From Streptomyces sp. DHE7-1 (lineage in GTDB: Bacteria > Actinomycetota > Actinomycetes > Streptomycetales > Streptomycetaceae): DNA of 64,000 nucleotides. Under the pieces are notes generated by a model, which saw only the letters and a program-made list of their open reading frames with translations, ran no database searches and had not been told where the DNA came from. Shown in pieces: positions 36,325-45,037 of this stretch (the stretch's first letter is position 1; the number at the start of each line of letters is the position of its first letter). The DNA lies in assembly GCA_016432725.1 (NCBI GenBank), contig JACJDG010000003.1:3534001-3598000 (forward strand), read 5' to 3'. The position numbers were made by a program, and so were the translations under genes.

Positions 36325-37573
36325 GGAAGGACCTCCGGGGCGGGAAGCGGTTCGTAAGGAGATGAGTCGGGGGCACCGCCGGTCTCGTCATCGAGGTCGG
36401 GGTGCTGCTGTGCGCGGTCGCGGGCCGCGCCCGCCTCCGGCAGCCTGAGGGTGAACGTGGAGCCCTGGTTCTCGGCGCTCCACACCGTGACCTCCCCGCC
36501 GTGCGAGGCGACCACGTGCTTGACGATCGCGAGACCCAGGCCGGTGCCGCCGGTGGCCCGGGAGCGGGCCGGGTCGACGCGGTAGAAGCGCTCGAAGATG
36601 CGCTCCTTGTCCCGGTCGGAGATGCCGATGCCCTGGTCGGTGACGGCCAGCTCGATCAGATCGCCGCCCGGGGCGTTGATCCTGCGGGCGGCGATGCCGA
36701 CGCGGGTGCGGGCCGGGGAGTAGTTCACGGCGTTCTCGACCAGGTTGCCGAGGGCGGCGGCGAGCTGGCCGCGGTTGCCCCAGACGTGCAGGTCCGCGGT
36801 GCCCCGGCGGCCATGGTGATCTGCTTGGCGCCCGCCTGGTGGCGGCAGCGGTCGACGGCCTCGGCGACCAGCTCGTCCACCCGGACCGGCTCGGCGTCCT
36901 CCAGGGGGTCGTCGTTCTGGACCCGCGACAGGTCGATGAGCTCCTGGACCAGGTTGGTCAGCCGGGTCGCCTCGATCTGCATGCGGCCGGCGAAGCGCTG
37001 GACGGCCTCGGGGTCGTCGGAGGCGTCCATGACGGCCTCGGAGAGCAGGGAGAGCGCGCCGACGGGCGTCTTCAGCTCATGGCTCACGTTGGCCACGAAG
37101 TCGCGCCGCACGGCCTCGATCCTGCGGGCCTCGGTCAGGTCCTCGACCAGCAGCAGGACCAGCCGGGAGCCGAGCGGGGCCACACGCGCGGAGACGGCGA
37201 GCGCCTCGCCGCGTCCGGTGCCGCGCCGCGGCAGGTCCAGCTCGACCTGGCGTATCTCGCCGTCGCGTCTGGTGTCCCGCGCCATCTGCAGCATCGGCTC
37301 GACCGAGAGCTTGCCGCCGCGGACCAGCCCGAGGGCGTAGGCGGCGGAGCTGGCCTTGACGACGGCGTCGGCCTCGTCGAGGACGACGGCCGAGGAGCGG
37401 AGCACGGACAGCACGGTGTCCACGCCAGGCGGGAGTACGGCATCGGTGTGCAAGGAAGTCCTGGTGGGTCGCTTCTGGTCGCGTTCGCTCCAGCGGAACG
37501 CCAGCATGGCGATGACGCCGGTGAGCACCCCGGCGATCGCTGCCGCTGCGGCGACCGCCGCGTTCACGTCCAT
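36321..37573 (-). CDS. phoR: PhoR phosphate sensor histidine kinase, frame broken once
   Basis: The repaired protein has 417 residues. One N-terminal membrane helix (AAVAAAAAIAGVLTGVIAMLAF) is followed by a PAS-like sensor (residues 55-150), then the phospho-acceptor FVANVSHELKTPVGALSLL. The N box and catalytic domain with DQGIGIS and GGTGLGLAIVKHVVASHGG complete it. The frame breaks near 36806 in the GGGG run of the sensor-to-ATPase part. One G added gives ITMAAGGTADLHVWGNRGQL leading to VNYSPARTRVG. It phosphorylates PhoP under phosphate starvation and works with PhoU. Confidence 0.94.
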
Positions 37574-37646
37574 GCCACCAGGTTAGGCATGGCGTGCCAC
37601 CTGACCACAGCCGTCGAGGTGCGACCTCGAACACTCGTCGCCCAGA

Positions 37647-37679
37647 GTTCACCTTGGAGCCAGGACTGATTCATTTGGG
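37647..37679. promoter_or_regulatory. candidate PHO box between phoR-phoP and phoU
   Basis: Three consecutive 11-base units start with GTTCACC, AGCCAGG and ATTCATT. The first matches the PhoP direct-repeat core GTTCACC exactly and the third matches 5 of 7. The site lies about midway between the divergent starts of phoR and phoU, the position of the known S. coelicolor PhoP operator. Autoregulation of both operons is the likely role. Confidence 0.65.
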
Positions 37680-37806
37680 GTGGCGGAAACGGACGCGTAC
37701 GGGCAGAACGTGGGAGCGTGGGGTTCATACCGCCGGTCACGCCACGGGGCGCCTGGTGTCACGGCCCCGGAACCCCGAAGGAAGAACGTACGAGAGGGAA
37801 TCTCTG

Positions 37807-38496
37807 ATGCGGGACGCGTACCACGAGGAACTTGACTCGATCGGCGACAGCCTGGTGGAGATGGCCCGGCTGGTCGGGTCGGCGATCGGGCGCGCCACGA
37901 CCGCCATCCTCGACACCGATCTGAAGCTGGCCGAGAACGTGATCGAGGCCGACAAGAAGGTCGACGAGCTCCAGCACGACCTGGAGGCTCGGGCGATAGC
38001 CCTGCTCGCCCGTCAGCAGCCGGTGGCGACCGACCTGCGGATCGTCGTCACCTCGCTGCGCATGTCGGCCGACCTGGAGCGCTCCGGCGACCTCGCCCAG
38101 CACGTGGCGAAGCTGGCCCGGCTGCGCTTCCCCGAGCGCGCGGTCCCGCACGACCTGCACGCCACGATCCTGGAGATGGGCCAGCTCGCCCAGCGCCTGA
38201 TGGCGAAGGCGGCCGAGGTGCTCGTCACCAAGGACGTCGACCTCGCGATGCAGCTCGAGCAGGACGACGACGAGATGGACCTGCTGCACCGCACCCTCTT
38301 CCAGCACCTGATCGACGACCGCTGGCAGCACGGCATCGAGACCGCCGTCGACGTCACCCTGCTGGGCCGCTACTACGAGCGGTACGCCGACCACGCGGTG
38401 GCCGTCGCCAAGCGCGTCGTCTACCTGGTGACCGGCGAGCACGCGGACGATCTGCAGCAGGACATCCAGCCGGTGACCAAGGTCGAAGGGGCGTAG
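37807..38496 (+). CDS. phoU: phosphate transport regulator PhoU
   Basis: The 229-residue all-helical protein has two PhoU repeats. Each has a metal-binding E/D-rich motif: EADKKVDELQHDLEARAIALL, and DDDEMDLLHRTLFQHL followed by RYYERYADHAVAVAKRVVYL. It links the phosphate importer to the PhoR sensor and keeps it off when phosphate is plentiful. It diverges from phoR, from which it is probably co-controlled through the PHO box. Confidence 0.95.
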   Translation: MRDAYHEELDSIGDSLVEMARLVGSAIGRATTAILDTDLKLAENVIEADKKVDELQHDLEARAIALLARQQPVATDLRIVVTSLRMSADLERSGDLAQHVAKLARLRFPERAVPHDLHATILEMGQLAQRLMAKAAEVLVTKDVDLAMQLEQDDDEMDLLHRTLFQHLIDDRWQHGIETAVDVTLLGRYYERYADHAVAVAKRVVYLVTGEHADDLQQDIQPVTKVEGA

Positions 38497-38658
38497 GCCT
38501 CCCGACGGGAGCGGACGGTTCCCTCCGGGCCGGCTCGTGCCCGGCTCGCGGGGAGGCCGGGCGGGGCCGCCGGACGCCTCGATGCGCCGTTGATGCGCCC
38601 GGCGGAACGGGCATGGAATGGGCGAAGGCACTTTGCCGAGCCTCTGAGGAGGGGACCC

Positions 38659-38814
38659 ATGGCCGAATCCCCCGGCACCACGCCCGACCCCACGCAAGCG
38701 CGCGAGTCGGACCAGCCCACCGAGAGCAGGCACCTCCCGCTCGTCGCCGCGTGCGGCTGCGGGTCGGGCTGCGGCTGCGGGTGCCAGTCGGGCGCTCCCT
38801 GCCAGTGCGGCTGA
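38659..38814 (+). CDS. cysteine-rich mini-protein
   Basis: The 51-residue protein has an acidic, threonine-rich first half (AESPGTTPDPTQARESDQ) and ends in eight cysteines spaced by single residues (ACGCGSGCGCGCQSGAPCQC). This looks like a small metal-thiolate cluster. The ATG follows GAGGAGGGG by five bases, a strong ribosome-binding site. It is 162 bases after phoU and just before a strong hairpin, so it may be read through from phoU. No family is known to me; it resembles a metallothionein-like trap. Confidence 0.75.
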   Translation: MAESPGTTPDPTQARESDQPTESRHLPLVAACGCGSGCGCGCQSGAPCQCG

Positions 38815-38831
38815 CCCGGAGAACGAACCCC

Positions 38832-38866
38832 GAGGGCCGGTGCGAACCCGTTTCGCACCGGCCCTC
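38832..38866. terminator. terminator, 15-bp perfect stem
   Basis: GAGGGCCGGTGCGAA and its exact complement with a 5-base loop lie between the Cys-rich mini-protein and the convergent GAF/ANTAR gene. Confidence 0.87.
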
Positions 38867-38895
38867 CGGCTTTCCCGGTCCCCGCGCGTCGGCGT

Positions 38896-40095
38896 TCAGG
38901 ACTCCTGTGCGCTGGCGTGCAGGTCCTCCAGCGCGTCCAGCACCGTGGTCGTCCGGTGCCAGTCCAGCCCCGCCCCCGCCTCCCGGGCGACCCTGTCCAG
39001 GGCGGCGAACTGAGCGCCGGTGAAGTCGTGGCCCGGCCGGGCGTGGTGGGTGGAGAACACGCCCAGCGCGCGTCCGGCGGGGCCGGGGATGGGCGTGCAC
39101 TGCACCGAGCGGCTGTGCGCGGCGAGCGCCACGGCGCGTGAGGGCTCGTCGAAGTCCGGGGCGCGGGCCACGTCGTCCACCACGACCCGTTCACTCTTGC
39201 GGACCGCGTGACCGCACGGGGTGCCGGTGCCGTCGACCACCGCGAAGAAGTGCGCGAACTCGGCGGGGAAGCCGCGGTGGGACTCCAGCCACAGCGTGTT
39301 GTCATTGGGGTCCAGGAGCTGCACGTCGCCCATGTGGGTGCGGGCGATGGCGCAGCCGGTGTCGCGCAACGCGTCCAGGAACACCGACAGCGGCAGCGTC
39401 CGGCCGTCGGGCGGGGGCAGGAAGCCGACGGCGGGCTCGGCGGGGTGCCCGCGGCCGGGGAACCAGGGCTCGCCGGGCCGCGGCGCCTCGGTCCGCGCCA
39501 GGGCGCCGGCGAGCCGGACCGCCGGCATCCCGTGCCGCCGGGCCACCGTGCGCAGCAGTGCGCCCGCCGCGTCGGGGCCGGGAAGGCCGTAGCGCTCCAT
39601 GAGCAGGCCCTGCGCGCGGGCGACCAGGGTCTGCGCGAGCAGGCGGTGCCGCATACCCACCGCGTCGGTGCGCACGAACGACGGCCCGGACGGCGGCTCC
39701 GGTGCCGCCGCGGCCGCCGACATCACCGCGGCGAGCGCTTCGGCCACCGTCGGGTACAGCTCGGGCCCGGTACGGCCGTCCCGTTCCCGGGCCGCCCCGG
39801 TCCGGGCGAGCACGGCGGCGGCCTGGGCGGTGCAGCCGGTCACGCGCAGCGGGCGGCCTTCGGCGGCCGACTCCTCGGCGAACCGGTGCAGGGCCTCGGC
39901 GCCCGCCGGCTCCAGCCGGTACAGGCCGGTCAGGTCGACGACGAGCTGGGCGGGTCCCGGCGCGGCGAGGGCGGCGGCGAGAGCGGCACCGGTGGTGGCG
40001 TCGGCGACGCCGTGCACGGCGAGTACCGTCAGCCTGCCGGTGGCCAGTCCGGGGACCGCCACGTCGGCCACGGTCTCGCAGGAGAAGTGCTGCAC
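38896..40095 (-). CDS. STAS-ANTAR-GAF regulatory protein
   Basis: The 399-residue protein from GTG 40095 (GGGAGC five bases upstream) has three parts. A STAS-like domain (residues 15-115, LVVDLTGLYRLEPAGAEALH) resembles anti-sigma antagonists. An ANTAR-like helical segment (RHRLLAQTLVARAQGLLMERYG) would bind RNA. A GAF sensor (residues 240-380, VFLDALRDTGCAIARTHMGD) is followed by VQCTPIPGPAGRALGVFSTH. ANTAR proteins act as antiterminators. It lies next to another GAF/ANTAR gene on the same strand. Confidence 0.82.
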   Translation of the reverse strand: MQHFSCETVADVAVPGLATGRLTVLAVHGVADATTGAALAAALAAPGPAQLVVDLTGLYRLEPAGAEALHRFAEESAAEGRPLRVTGCTAQAAAVLARTGAARERDGRTGPELYPTVAEALAAVMSAAAAAPEPPSGPSFVRTDAVGMRHRLLAQTLVARAQGLLMERYGLPGPDAAGALLRTVARRHGMPAVRLAGALARTEAPRPGEPWFPGRGHPAEPAVGFLPPPDGRTLPLSVFLDALRDTGCAIARTHMGDVQLLDPNDNTLWLESHRGFPAEFAHFFAVVDGTGTPCGHAVRKSERVVVDDVARAPDFDEPSRAVALAAHSRSVQCTPIPGPAGRALGVFSTHHARPGHDFTGAQFAALDRVAREAGAGLDWHRTTTVLDALEDLHASAQES

Positions 40096-40268
40096 GGCCG
40101 CTCCCTGTGCTGGGGGCACGGGACCTGCGGGCCTCGCTGCCGGGCGCTTCCCGGCTCTCTCAGCGTAGTCGCGCGCGGATGGGACGGCAGATCAGCACGA
40201 CGGGGCCGATGTCGTCGGCGAAGGAGTCGGCCGGCCCGACGAGCGCCCGGGCGAGCCGCGTTCCCGGC

Positions 40269-41096
40269 TCATGACCGGTCACCGCGCCTTCCCTGCTCGT
40301 CGTCGCGGCCGTCCGGGTCCGGATCGAAGCGGAGCCTGCGGGCCACGACGTTCCGGGCCACCTGGCTGACCGTGAGGCCTTCGGCGAAGGCGCGGGCGCG
40401 CATCCGGTCCAGGGCCTGCTCGGGGTCCACGTCGGACTGCACCATCACCATGCCGACCGCCTGGTAGACCTCGGTGTGGTCGGCTTCCGAGGCCTCCACC
40501 CACGACGCCAGCCCGTCCTCCGCCTCGTCGTCGGGGTCGTCGTAGGCGGGCTGCACGCTCATCAGGGCGTACGTGACCGCGTCGCGCACCCACAGCGCGG
40601 TCCGCAGGTCGGGTTCGGACAGCCCGCCCGCCTGGTCGCGGTACAGATCGAGGGTGCCGACGGCCGCGCCGCTCACCCCCAGGGGCAGCGAGAACACCGC
40701 GAGCACACCCAGCCCGGCCGCCTCGTGCGCGAAGACCGGCCAGCGCCGGGCGTCCCTGCCGCCGGTCAGGTCGGCGGCGATCACCGGCGCGCCCTGCTCC
40801 AGGGCGGTGTGGCAGGGCCCGTCGCCCAGGGTGTACTGCAGTTCGGCGAGCCGCGCCGAGACGCGGTCGCTGGCGCACCAGGTCACCTGGACGCCGCGTC
40901 CGCCGGATATCGACACGGAGGCGCCAGTCACCGGCAGCAGGCGTACGCACGCCGCGCACAGCGCCTCCGGCGTCCGCTGCGGGTCGTTCCGCACCTCGCG
41001 GGCGGCGGCTGCCGGCGCTTCGTCGACATGCGGCCGTCCTCGCGCCTCGGGCGGCGTCCCTCCACCGTTCGGCTGCTCGGGCTGCTCGGGCGGCAT
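40269..41096 (-). CDS. GAF-ANTAR transcription antiterminator
   Basis: The 275-residue protein has a disordered N-terminus (PPEQPEQPNGGGTPPEARG). A GAF domain spans about 45-185 (LCAACVRLLPVTGASVSISGG; YTLGDGPCHTALEQGAPVIAADL; GLGVLAVFSLPLGV). A C-terminal ANTAR domain spans about 210-265 (YQAVGMVMVQSDVDPEQALDRM; AEGLTVSQVARNVVAR). This order is the classic actinobacterial signal-responsive antiterminator that binds two-hexaloop RNA hairpins. A GTG at 41105 is an alternative start. It is the first gene of a probable pair with the STAS-ANTAR-GAF gene. Confidence 0.88.
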   Translation of the reverse strand: MPPEQPEQPNGGGTPPEARGRPHVDEAPAAAAREVRNDPQRTPEALCAACVRLLPVTGASVSISGGRGVQVTWCASDRVSARLAELQYTLGDGPCHTALEQGAPVIAADLTGGRDARRWPVFAHEAAGLGVLAVFSLPLGVSGAAVGTLDLYRDQAGGLSEPDLRTALWVRDAVTYALMSVQPAYDDPDDEAEDGLASWVEASEADHTEVYQAVGMVMVQSDVDPEQALDRMRARAFAEGLTVSQVARNVVARRLRFDPDPDGRDDEQGRRGDRS

Positions 41097-41253
41097 GGTC
41101 GTCACCCCCGTCGGGCCAGGCGGTCAGCGGACATGATCCCTCGGTGTCGCGTCCCCGGGTCGCTGCCCGGGGTGCTACGGGGGCCGAGTTCCCCGCCTGG
41201 CGGAAGTAGCACGGGAAACCGGGACCGACCGCGGGACGGCGGGTCACCGGGGA

Positions 41254-41714
41254 TCAGCGGTCCGCGGACGCCGCCACGACCCCGTAGGTGACCAGGCCGT
41301 AGACGAGGTGCGGGATCACGTCCGAGGCCCAGTCCGTCGCGGACCACGTCCGGGGATCGCTCACCCGAGGCCGGCGATCGGCGCGTCGGCCGCCGCCATC
41401 GCGAGGGCCCCGGTGAGCGGCGCGCCCAGCCACACCGGTACGCGCAGGCCCGATCGGTGAGCGAGCGCCACGGCCGCACCGGCCGCGACACCCACGGCGA
41501 TGCCCGACAGGGCCCCCAGCCCGGTCAGCCGGTTCTCCCGCCCCTCCGACTCCGGAAGCGGATGCCCCAGGCCCGAGCTGACCCTGTCCACGACGGTCTC
41601 CGGGGTCCCGCTGGAGGGCCGCCCGCGCAGCGCCATGTCCGCGTACGTCACGGCGTTCAGCGCGGTGGTACCGGCAGCCCCCGCGACACACCCCCACACG
41701 ATGCTTCGGAACAT
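41254..41714 (-). CDS. small membrane protein, frame broken once
   Basis: The 153-residue protein has about three hydrophobic segments (SIVWGCVAGAAGTTALNAVTY; LSGIAVGVAAGAAVALAH; HLVYGLVTYGVVAASA). A polar region after the first helix holds DRVSSGLGHPLPESEGRENR. The first frame ends at APIAGLG; the rest (VSDPRTWSATDWASDVIP) is one frame over. One extra G in the GGG run near 41363 joins them. This fits the actinobacterial membrane family with this GHPLPES segment, whose function is unknown. It is alone on its strand. Confidence 0.7.
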
Positions 41715-42001
41715 GCCGCTACTGGTTTCCGGAACCAGCTCGGCCCAATCGCCGCCGGCCCCAGGGTCACCGGAGCGGGTCAAGCGTCAGGCGGCCGCAC
41801 GGCGCAAGGGCGCACCCACTCGCGGGGCGCCCGAGGCGGCGTGCCCGCCCGGGATGCCACCCGCACCTCGCCCCCGGCACCGACAGGGCCTTAGGCGGCC
41901 TGCGCCGGGAGCACGGAGCCAAGACGGCCTGGACGGCGCCGAGTTGCCGCGGCAGCCGTCACGGGTCGACAGTGCCGGGCGTACCGACAGAGTCCCGGCT
42001 G
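41715..42001. other. spacer upstream of the membrane-oxidoreductase remnant
   Basis: This region is GC-rich and open in several frames by composition alone. I see no domain, ribosome-binding site or hairpin that supports a gene. It separates two divergent genes. Confidence 0.35.
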
Positions 42002-42674
42002 ATGGAGACGAACGATCTCTCACCGGTCGAGCCGAGGCCCGGATCGAGGTCCTGTTCCTGGAACCGGAGGCGGCCCCGGAGCGGGTGCTCCTGGCGGCCT
42101 CGTCTGCACCGACCTCACCCCGCACGAGCCCGCCGAACGCCGCCTGCCCATGCTGGAACGCGACGAGGACGGCTACGTCCCCCACGCCTACGAGCAGTTG
42201 ACCGCCGCCTACCGGCGGGTCGGCGACGACCACGCCGCCCGGCTCGTCCAACTCGCCAAGCAGCGCCGCCTGCGCGGCACCCGGGCCTGGTACGGACGCC
42301 TGTGGGGCTACGCCCAGGACGCGACGGTCGGCTACGGGTTCCGCCCCCTGCGCGCCTGCGCCTGGCTGCTGTCGCCGCCGGCCGTCGGCTCGATCGCGTA
42401 CGCCCTGCAGCACCCCGGCGCCCTCAAGGCGTCCGAGGCCCCGCACTTCGACCCGGTCTTCTACACCCTCGACCTGCTGCTGCCCGTGATCTCCTTCGGG
42501 CAGGAGGAGGCCTTCGCACCGGACGGCTGGTACCAGGCGCTGTCCTACGCGCTCGTCGTCACCGGCTGGATCCTGGCCACGACCGTCATCACCGGCGTGA
42601 CCAGAAACGTCAGCCGTCAGTGGGCCGGCTCGCGGCCGGCCGGCGTGTCCACCGGCCGGTGTCCGTCGAGCTAG
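42002..42674 (+). pseudogene. internally deleted membrane-associated oxidoreductase
   Basis: The C-terminal 190 residues (VCTDLTPHEPAERRLPMLER; GYVPHAYEQLTAAYRRVGDD; KQRRLRGTRAWYGRLWGYA; HFDPVFYTLDLLLPVISFG; VVTGWILATTVITGVTRN) match the end of a family of Streptomyces membrane proteins called membrane-associated oxidoreductases. They carry two C-terminal helices. The upstream METNDLSPVEP at 42002 fits the family's start motif, but the several hundred residues that normally follow are missing. The two ends are joined within 40 bases. A one-base shift near 42097 (GG run) also separates ARIEVLFLEPEAAPERVLLA from the tail. It is a real deletion plus a base-calling-type shift. The stop overlaps the opposing small gene. 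Confidence 0.72.
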
Positions 42675-42847
42675 GCCGCCTTGCGCCGACCCGCGCGGGC
42701 GGCCGGGGCCGGCTCCTCCGCGTCGTCGAACGGAAGGAATTCCTCGTCCCCGAAGTCGGGGGCCTGGAAAGGGTTGGTCGCCGGAGGCGGCGATGCCACC
42801 GTGGAGCGGCTGGGTTGGCCTTCCAGGGCGGAGAACAGCGACGTCAT
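42671..42847 (-). CDS. small acidic hypothetical protein
   Basis: The 58-residue protein has MTSLFSALEGQPS, a proline/alanine-rich linker, then the acidic APDFGDEEFLPFDDAEEPA and a basic end RAGRRKAA. No strong ribosome-binding site is visible, and the start is the first ATG before the conserved-looking sequence. It follows the SH3-like gene on the same strand after 74 bases, and they may form a pair. The family is unknown; the gene is moderately supported. Confidence 0.5.
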   Translation of the reverse strand: MTSLFSALEGQPSRSTVASPPPATNPFQAPDFGDEEFLPFDDAEEPAPAARAGRRKAA

Positions 42848-42921
42848 GTCGATCAGAGGACTTTCTCTAGGTGCAGGTCCCTGAGCGGGACCTGATTGTG
42901 CCGTGACCGGGCACAGCGGTC

Positions 42922-43143
42922 CTACAGCTTGGTCATCTTGGCGTACGGGCTCAGGATCCGCCTCTGCGCCGAGCCGAAGTCGACGAGTACCGCGACTCCG
43001 TCCTCGATGCCGACCACGCGGCCGAGGCCGTACATGTCGTGCGTGACCTGGTCGCCCACGGCGAAGTACTTGGGGGCCGGTGCGACCGGCGCCTTGAAGG
43101 GGCTCGTGGGCAGATGGCGCTTCGGCGCAGCGGGCTTTGTCAT
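42922..43143 (-). CDS. small CarD/KOW-like SH3-fold protein
   Basis: The 73-residue protein has a basic, proline-rich N-terminus (AAPKRHLPTSPFKAPVAPAP). A small barrel follows (YFAVGDQVTHDMYGLGRVVGI; GVAVLVDFGSAQRRILSPY) that resembles the interaction domain of CarD or a KOW/SH3 fold. The G-D-x-V-x-H-x-x-Y-G-x-G-x-V pattern is the CarD-domain signature in short form. It may bind RNA polymerase, but it lacks the C-terminal DNA-binding half of CarD. It is followed by a small acidic protein gene. Confidence 0.72.
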   Translation of the reverse strand: MTKPAAPKRHLPTSPFKAPVAPAPKYFAVGDQVTHDMYGLGRVVGIEDGVAVLVDFGSAQRRILSPYAKMTKL

Positions 43144-43675
43144 GGCTCAGTATGCGCCTTATTCGGACCCGTTTACTGTGGCCGTCGGCACAGATCAACA
43201 CAGCCACGCCCACTCCACGGCGCTGACCTGCGCTTTCGAGGCCGGCGAAGTAAAAACCGGACCACGGCTCCGCTTCTCCGAGCAGGGCTGACGCACCCGG
43301 CGGACGCCTGGTGCGCCGTCCCGGTCTCCGCCGGTGTGCCGTCCCGGCTCCGCCGGTGTTCCATCGCGGCCTCCACTGGTGTGCCGTCCCGGCCGCCATC
43401 GGTGTGCCGCCCCGGCTCCGCCGAACACCCTCCGGAAGCGCGCGGATGCCTTCGGTAACGAAAGAGCCACGCATGTGGGGAAGTTGTGTCAGATGAAACC
43501 ATCGTGTGGTTATTGTTCTATCGAGACATCAGCGGACTAATCGCACAGATGTCTACAAACGAGGCATGAGCTGCCGGCGGACTGAGGGGGGCCTCGTATC
43601 GCCGGTACCGGGCAGGGGGCCCGGCAGCCTCGGCGGCCGGTGGGGAGCCGGCCGGAAGCTCAGGGGGTAGGAACG
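43144..43675. other. intergenic region with degenerate 22-base repeats
   Basis: Between the divergent SH3-like gene and the dehydrogenase are about 530 bases. The first part (43144-43300) is less GC-rich and holds the SH3-like promoter. The second has tandem repeats (see separate entry). The third (43480-43570: AACCATCGTGTGGTTATTGTTC) is markedly AT-rich and is the likely promoter of the polysaccharide operon. No gene is called. Confidence 0.45.
43309..43422. repeat. five imperfect 22-24-base tandem repeats
   Basis: The unit is GGTGTGCCGTCCCGGCTCCG with CC, repeated five times with changes (for example GGTGTTCCATCGCGGCCTCC). Read on the minus strand each gives R/G-D-G-T-P-like triplets, but no start or stop frames a protein across them. 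The units are contiguous without unique spacers, so they are not CRISPR. Confidence 0.7.
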
Positions 43676-44934
43676 GTGCAACACTTAGTCGTGGCCGGAC
43701 AGGGCTACGTCGGGCTTCCACTTGCCGTGGAGGCCGTGAGGGCGGGACACGTCGTCGTGGGATACGACGTCGACGAGCGGAAGATCGCCAGCCTCGAACG
43801 CGGAACCTCGTACATAGCGGACATCGATTCCGAGACGCTCTCGGAGATCGTCCGAACGGGTCGCTACACCCCTTCCTCCCACTGCCGGGAGATGAAGGGG
43901 TTCGACGTCGCGATCATCACGGTTCCGACTCCGCTCCGGGACGGCGACCCGGACCTGTCCCACATCGAGAGCGTCGCCGAGACGGTCGGCCGCTTCCTCG
44001 AGAGGGGGCGCCGCCAGACAGTGGTCCTGGAGTCGACCACATACCCCGGGACCACCAGGGACGTACTCGTCCCCATCCTGGAGCGCGCCTCGAAGCTCAC
44101 CGCGGGCGTCGACTTCCACGTCGGCTTCAGCCCCGAGCGGATCGACCCGGGCAACGGGACCTGGTCCTTCCGGAACACTCCGAAGATCGTCTCGGGACTA
44201 CGGGACGAATGCCTGCGCAGGGTCGCCGAGTTCTACGGCTCGGTGTGCGACGACGTCGTAGCCGCCCGGGGCTGGAGGAAGCGGAGTTGGCGAAGGTCAT
44301 GGAGAACACCTTCCGCCATGTCAACATCGCACTTGTCAATGAACTCGCGGCCTTCGCCGACGAACTCGGCATCGACGTGTGGCACACGCTGGACCTCGCC
44401 GCCACCAAGCCGTTCGGCTACATGAAGTTCACGCCGGGACCCGGCGTCGGCGGCCACTGCCTGCCGATCGATCCCGCCTATCTCGCGTGGCACGTCAAGA
44501 AGCAGGTCGGCCGGCCGTTCCGGTTCGTGGAGACCGCGAACGAGATCAACCGGGCCCAGCCCCGGTACGTGGTGGAGCGACTCACCCGGCTGCTGAACAG
44601 CCGGCGGATGCCGGTGAACGGCGCGAAGGTCCTGATGTACGGCTACGCCTACAAGAAGGACAGCTCGGACCACCGCGAGTCTCCGGCGATCGAGATCCAC
44701 GCGCTGCTCAAGGGGCTCGGGGCCACGGTCGACGTGGTCGACTCCTTCGTGGCGGGCCAGGGGATCGAGGACGTCCAGGGCGCCATCGGGCCCGATCGGA
44801 TCTCGCAGTACGACGTCGCCCTGATCGTCACCGATCACAGCGACATCGACTACGAGAAGGTCGTCCGGGACTCGAAGCTGGTCCTGGACACGCGGAACGT
44901 CGGTTGCGCGGCCGACCACGTAGAGCTGCTCTGA
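43676..44934 (+). CDS. UDP-glucose/GDP-mannose-type 6-dehydrogenase, frame broken once
   Basis: The repaired enzyme has 419 residues. An N-terminal NAD domain (VVAGQGYVGLPLAVEAVRAGH) and the PTP loop TVPTPLRDGDPD come first, then STTYPGTTRDVLVP. The substrate domain includes ENTFRHVNIALVNELA and the catalytic Cys262 in GVGGHCLPIDPAYLAW. A C-terminal domain (VLMYGYAYKKDSSDHRESPA) completes it. The break lies near 44268 in a GGGG run; one added G restores VAARGLEEAELAKVME. It oxidises a nucleotide-linked sugar to a uronic acid, giving for instance UDP-GlcUA for the polymerase two genes on. A GTG start follows AGGGGGTAGGA. Confidence 0.9.
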
Positions 44935-45037
44935 GCGGACCAGCCAGAAGTACGGGGCGGGGCCGCCTCCCGGGGCCGGACCCGTCTCGTACCAGCGCAC
45001 GCAAACCATCTCACCATCACCTTTTCGGGGCTTTCGT

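Noticed and set aside
43309..43422. CRISPR array
   Set aside because: Units are contiguous and imperfect, with no spacers and no cas genes.
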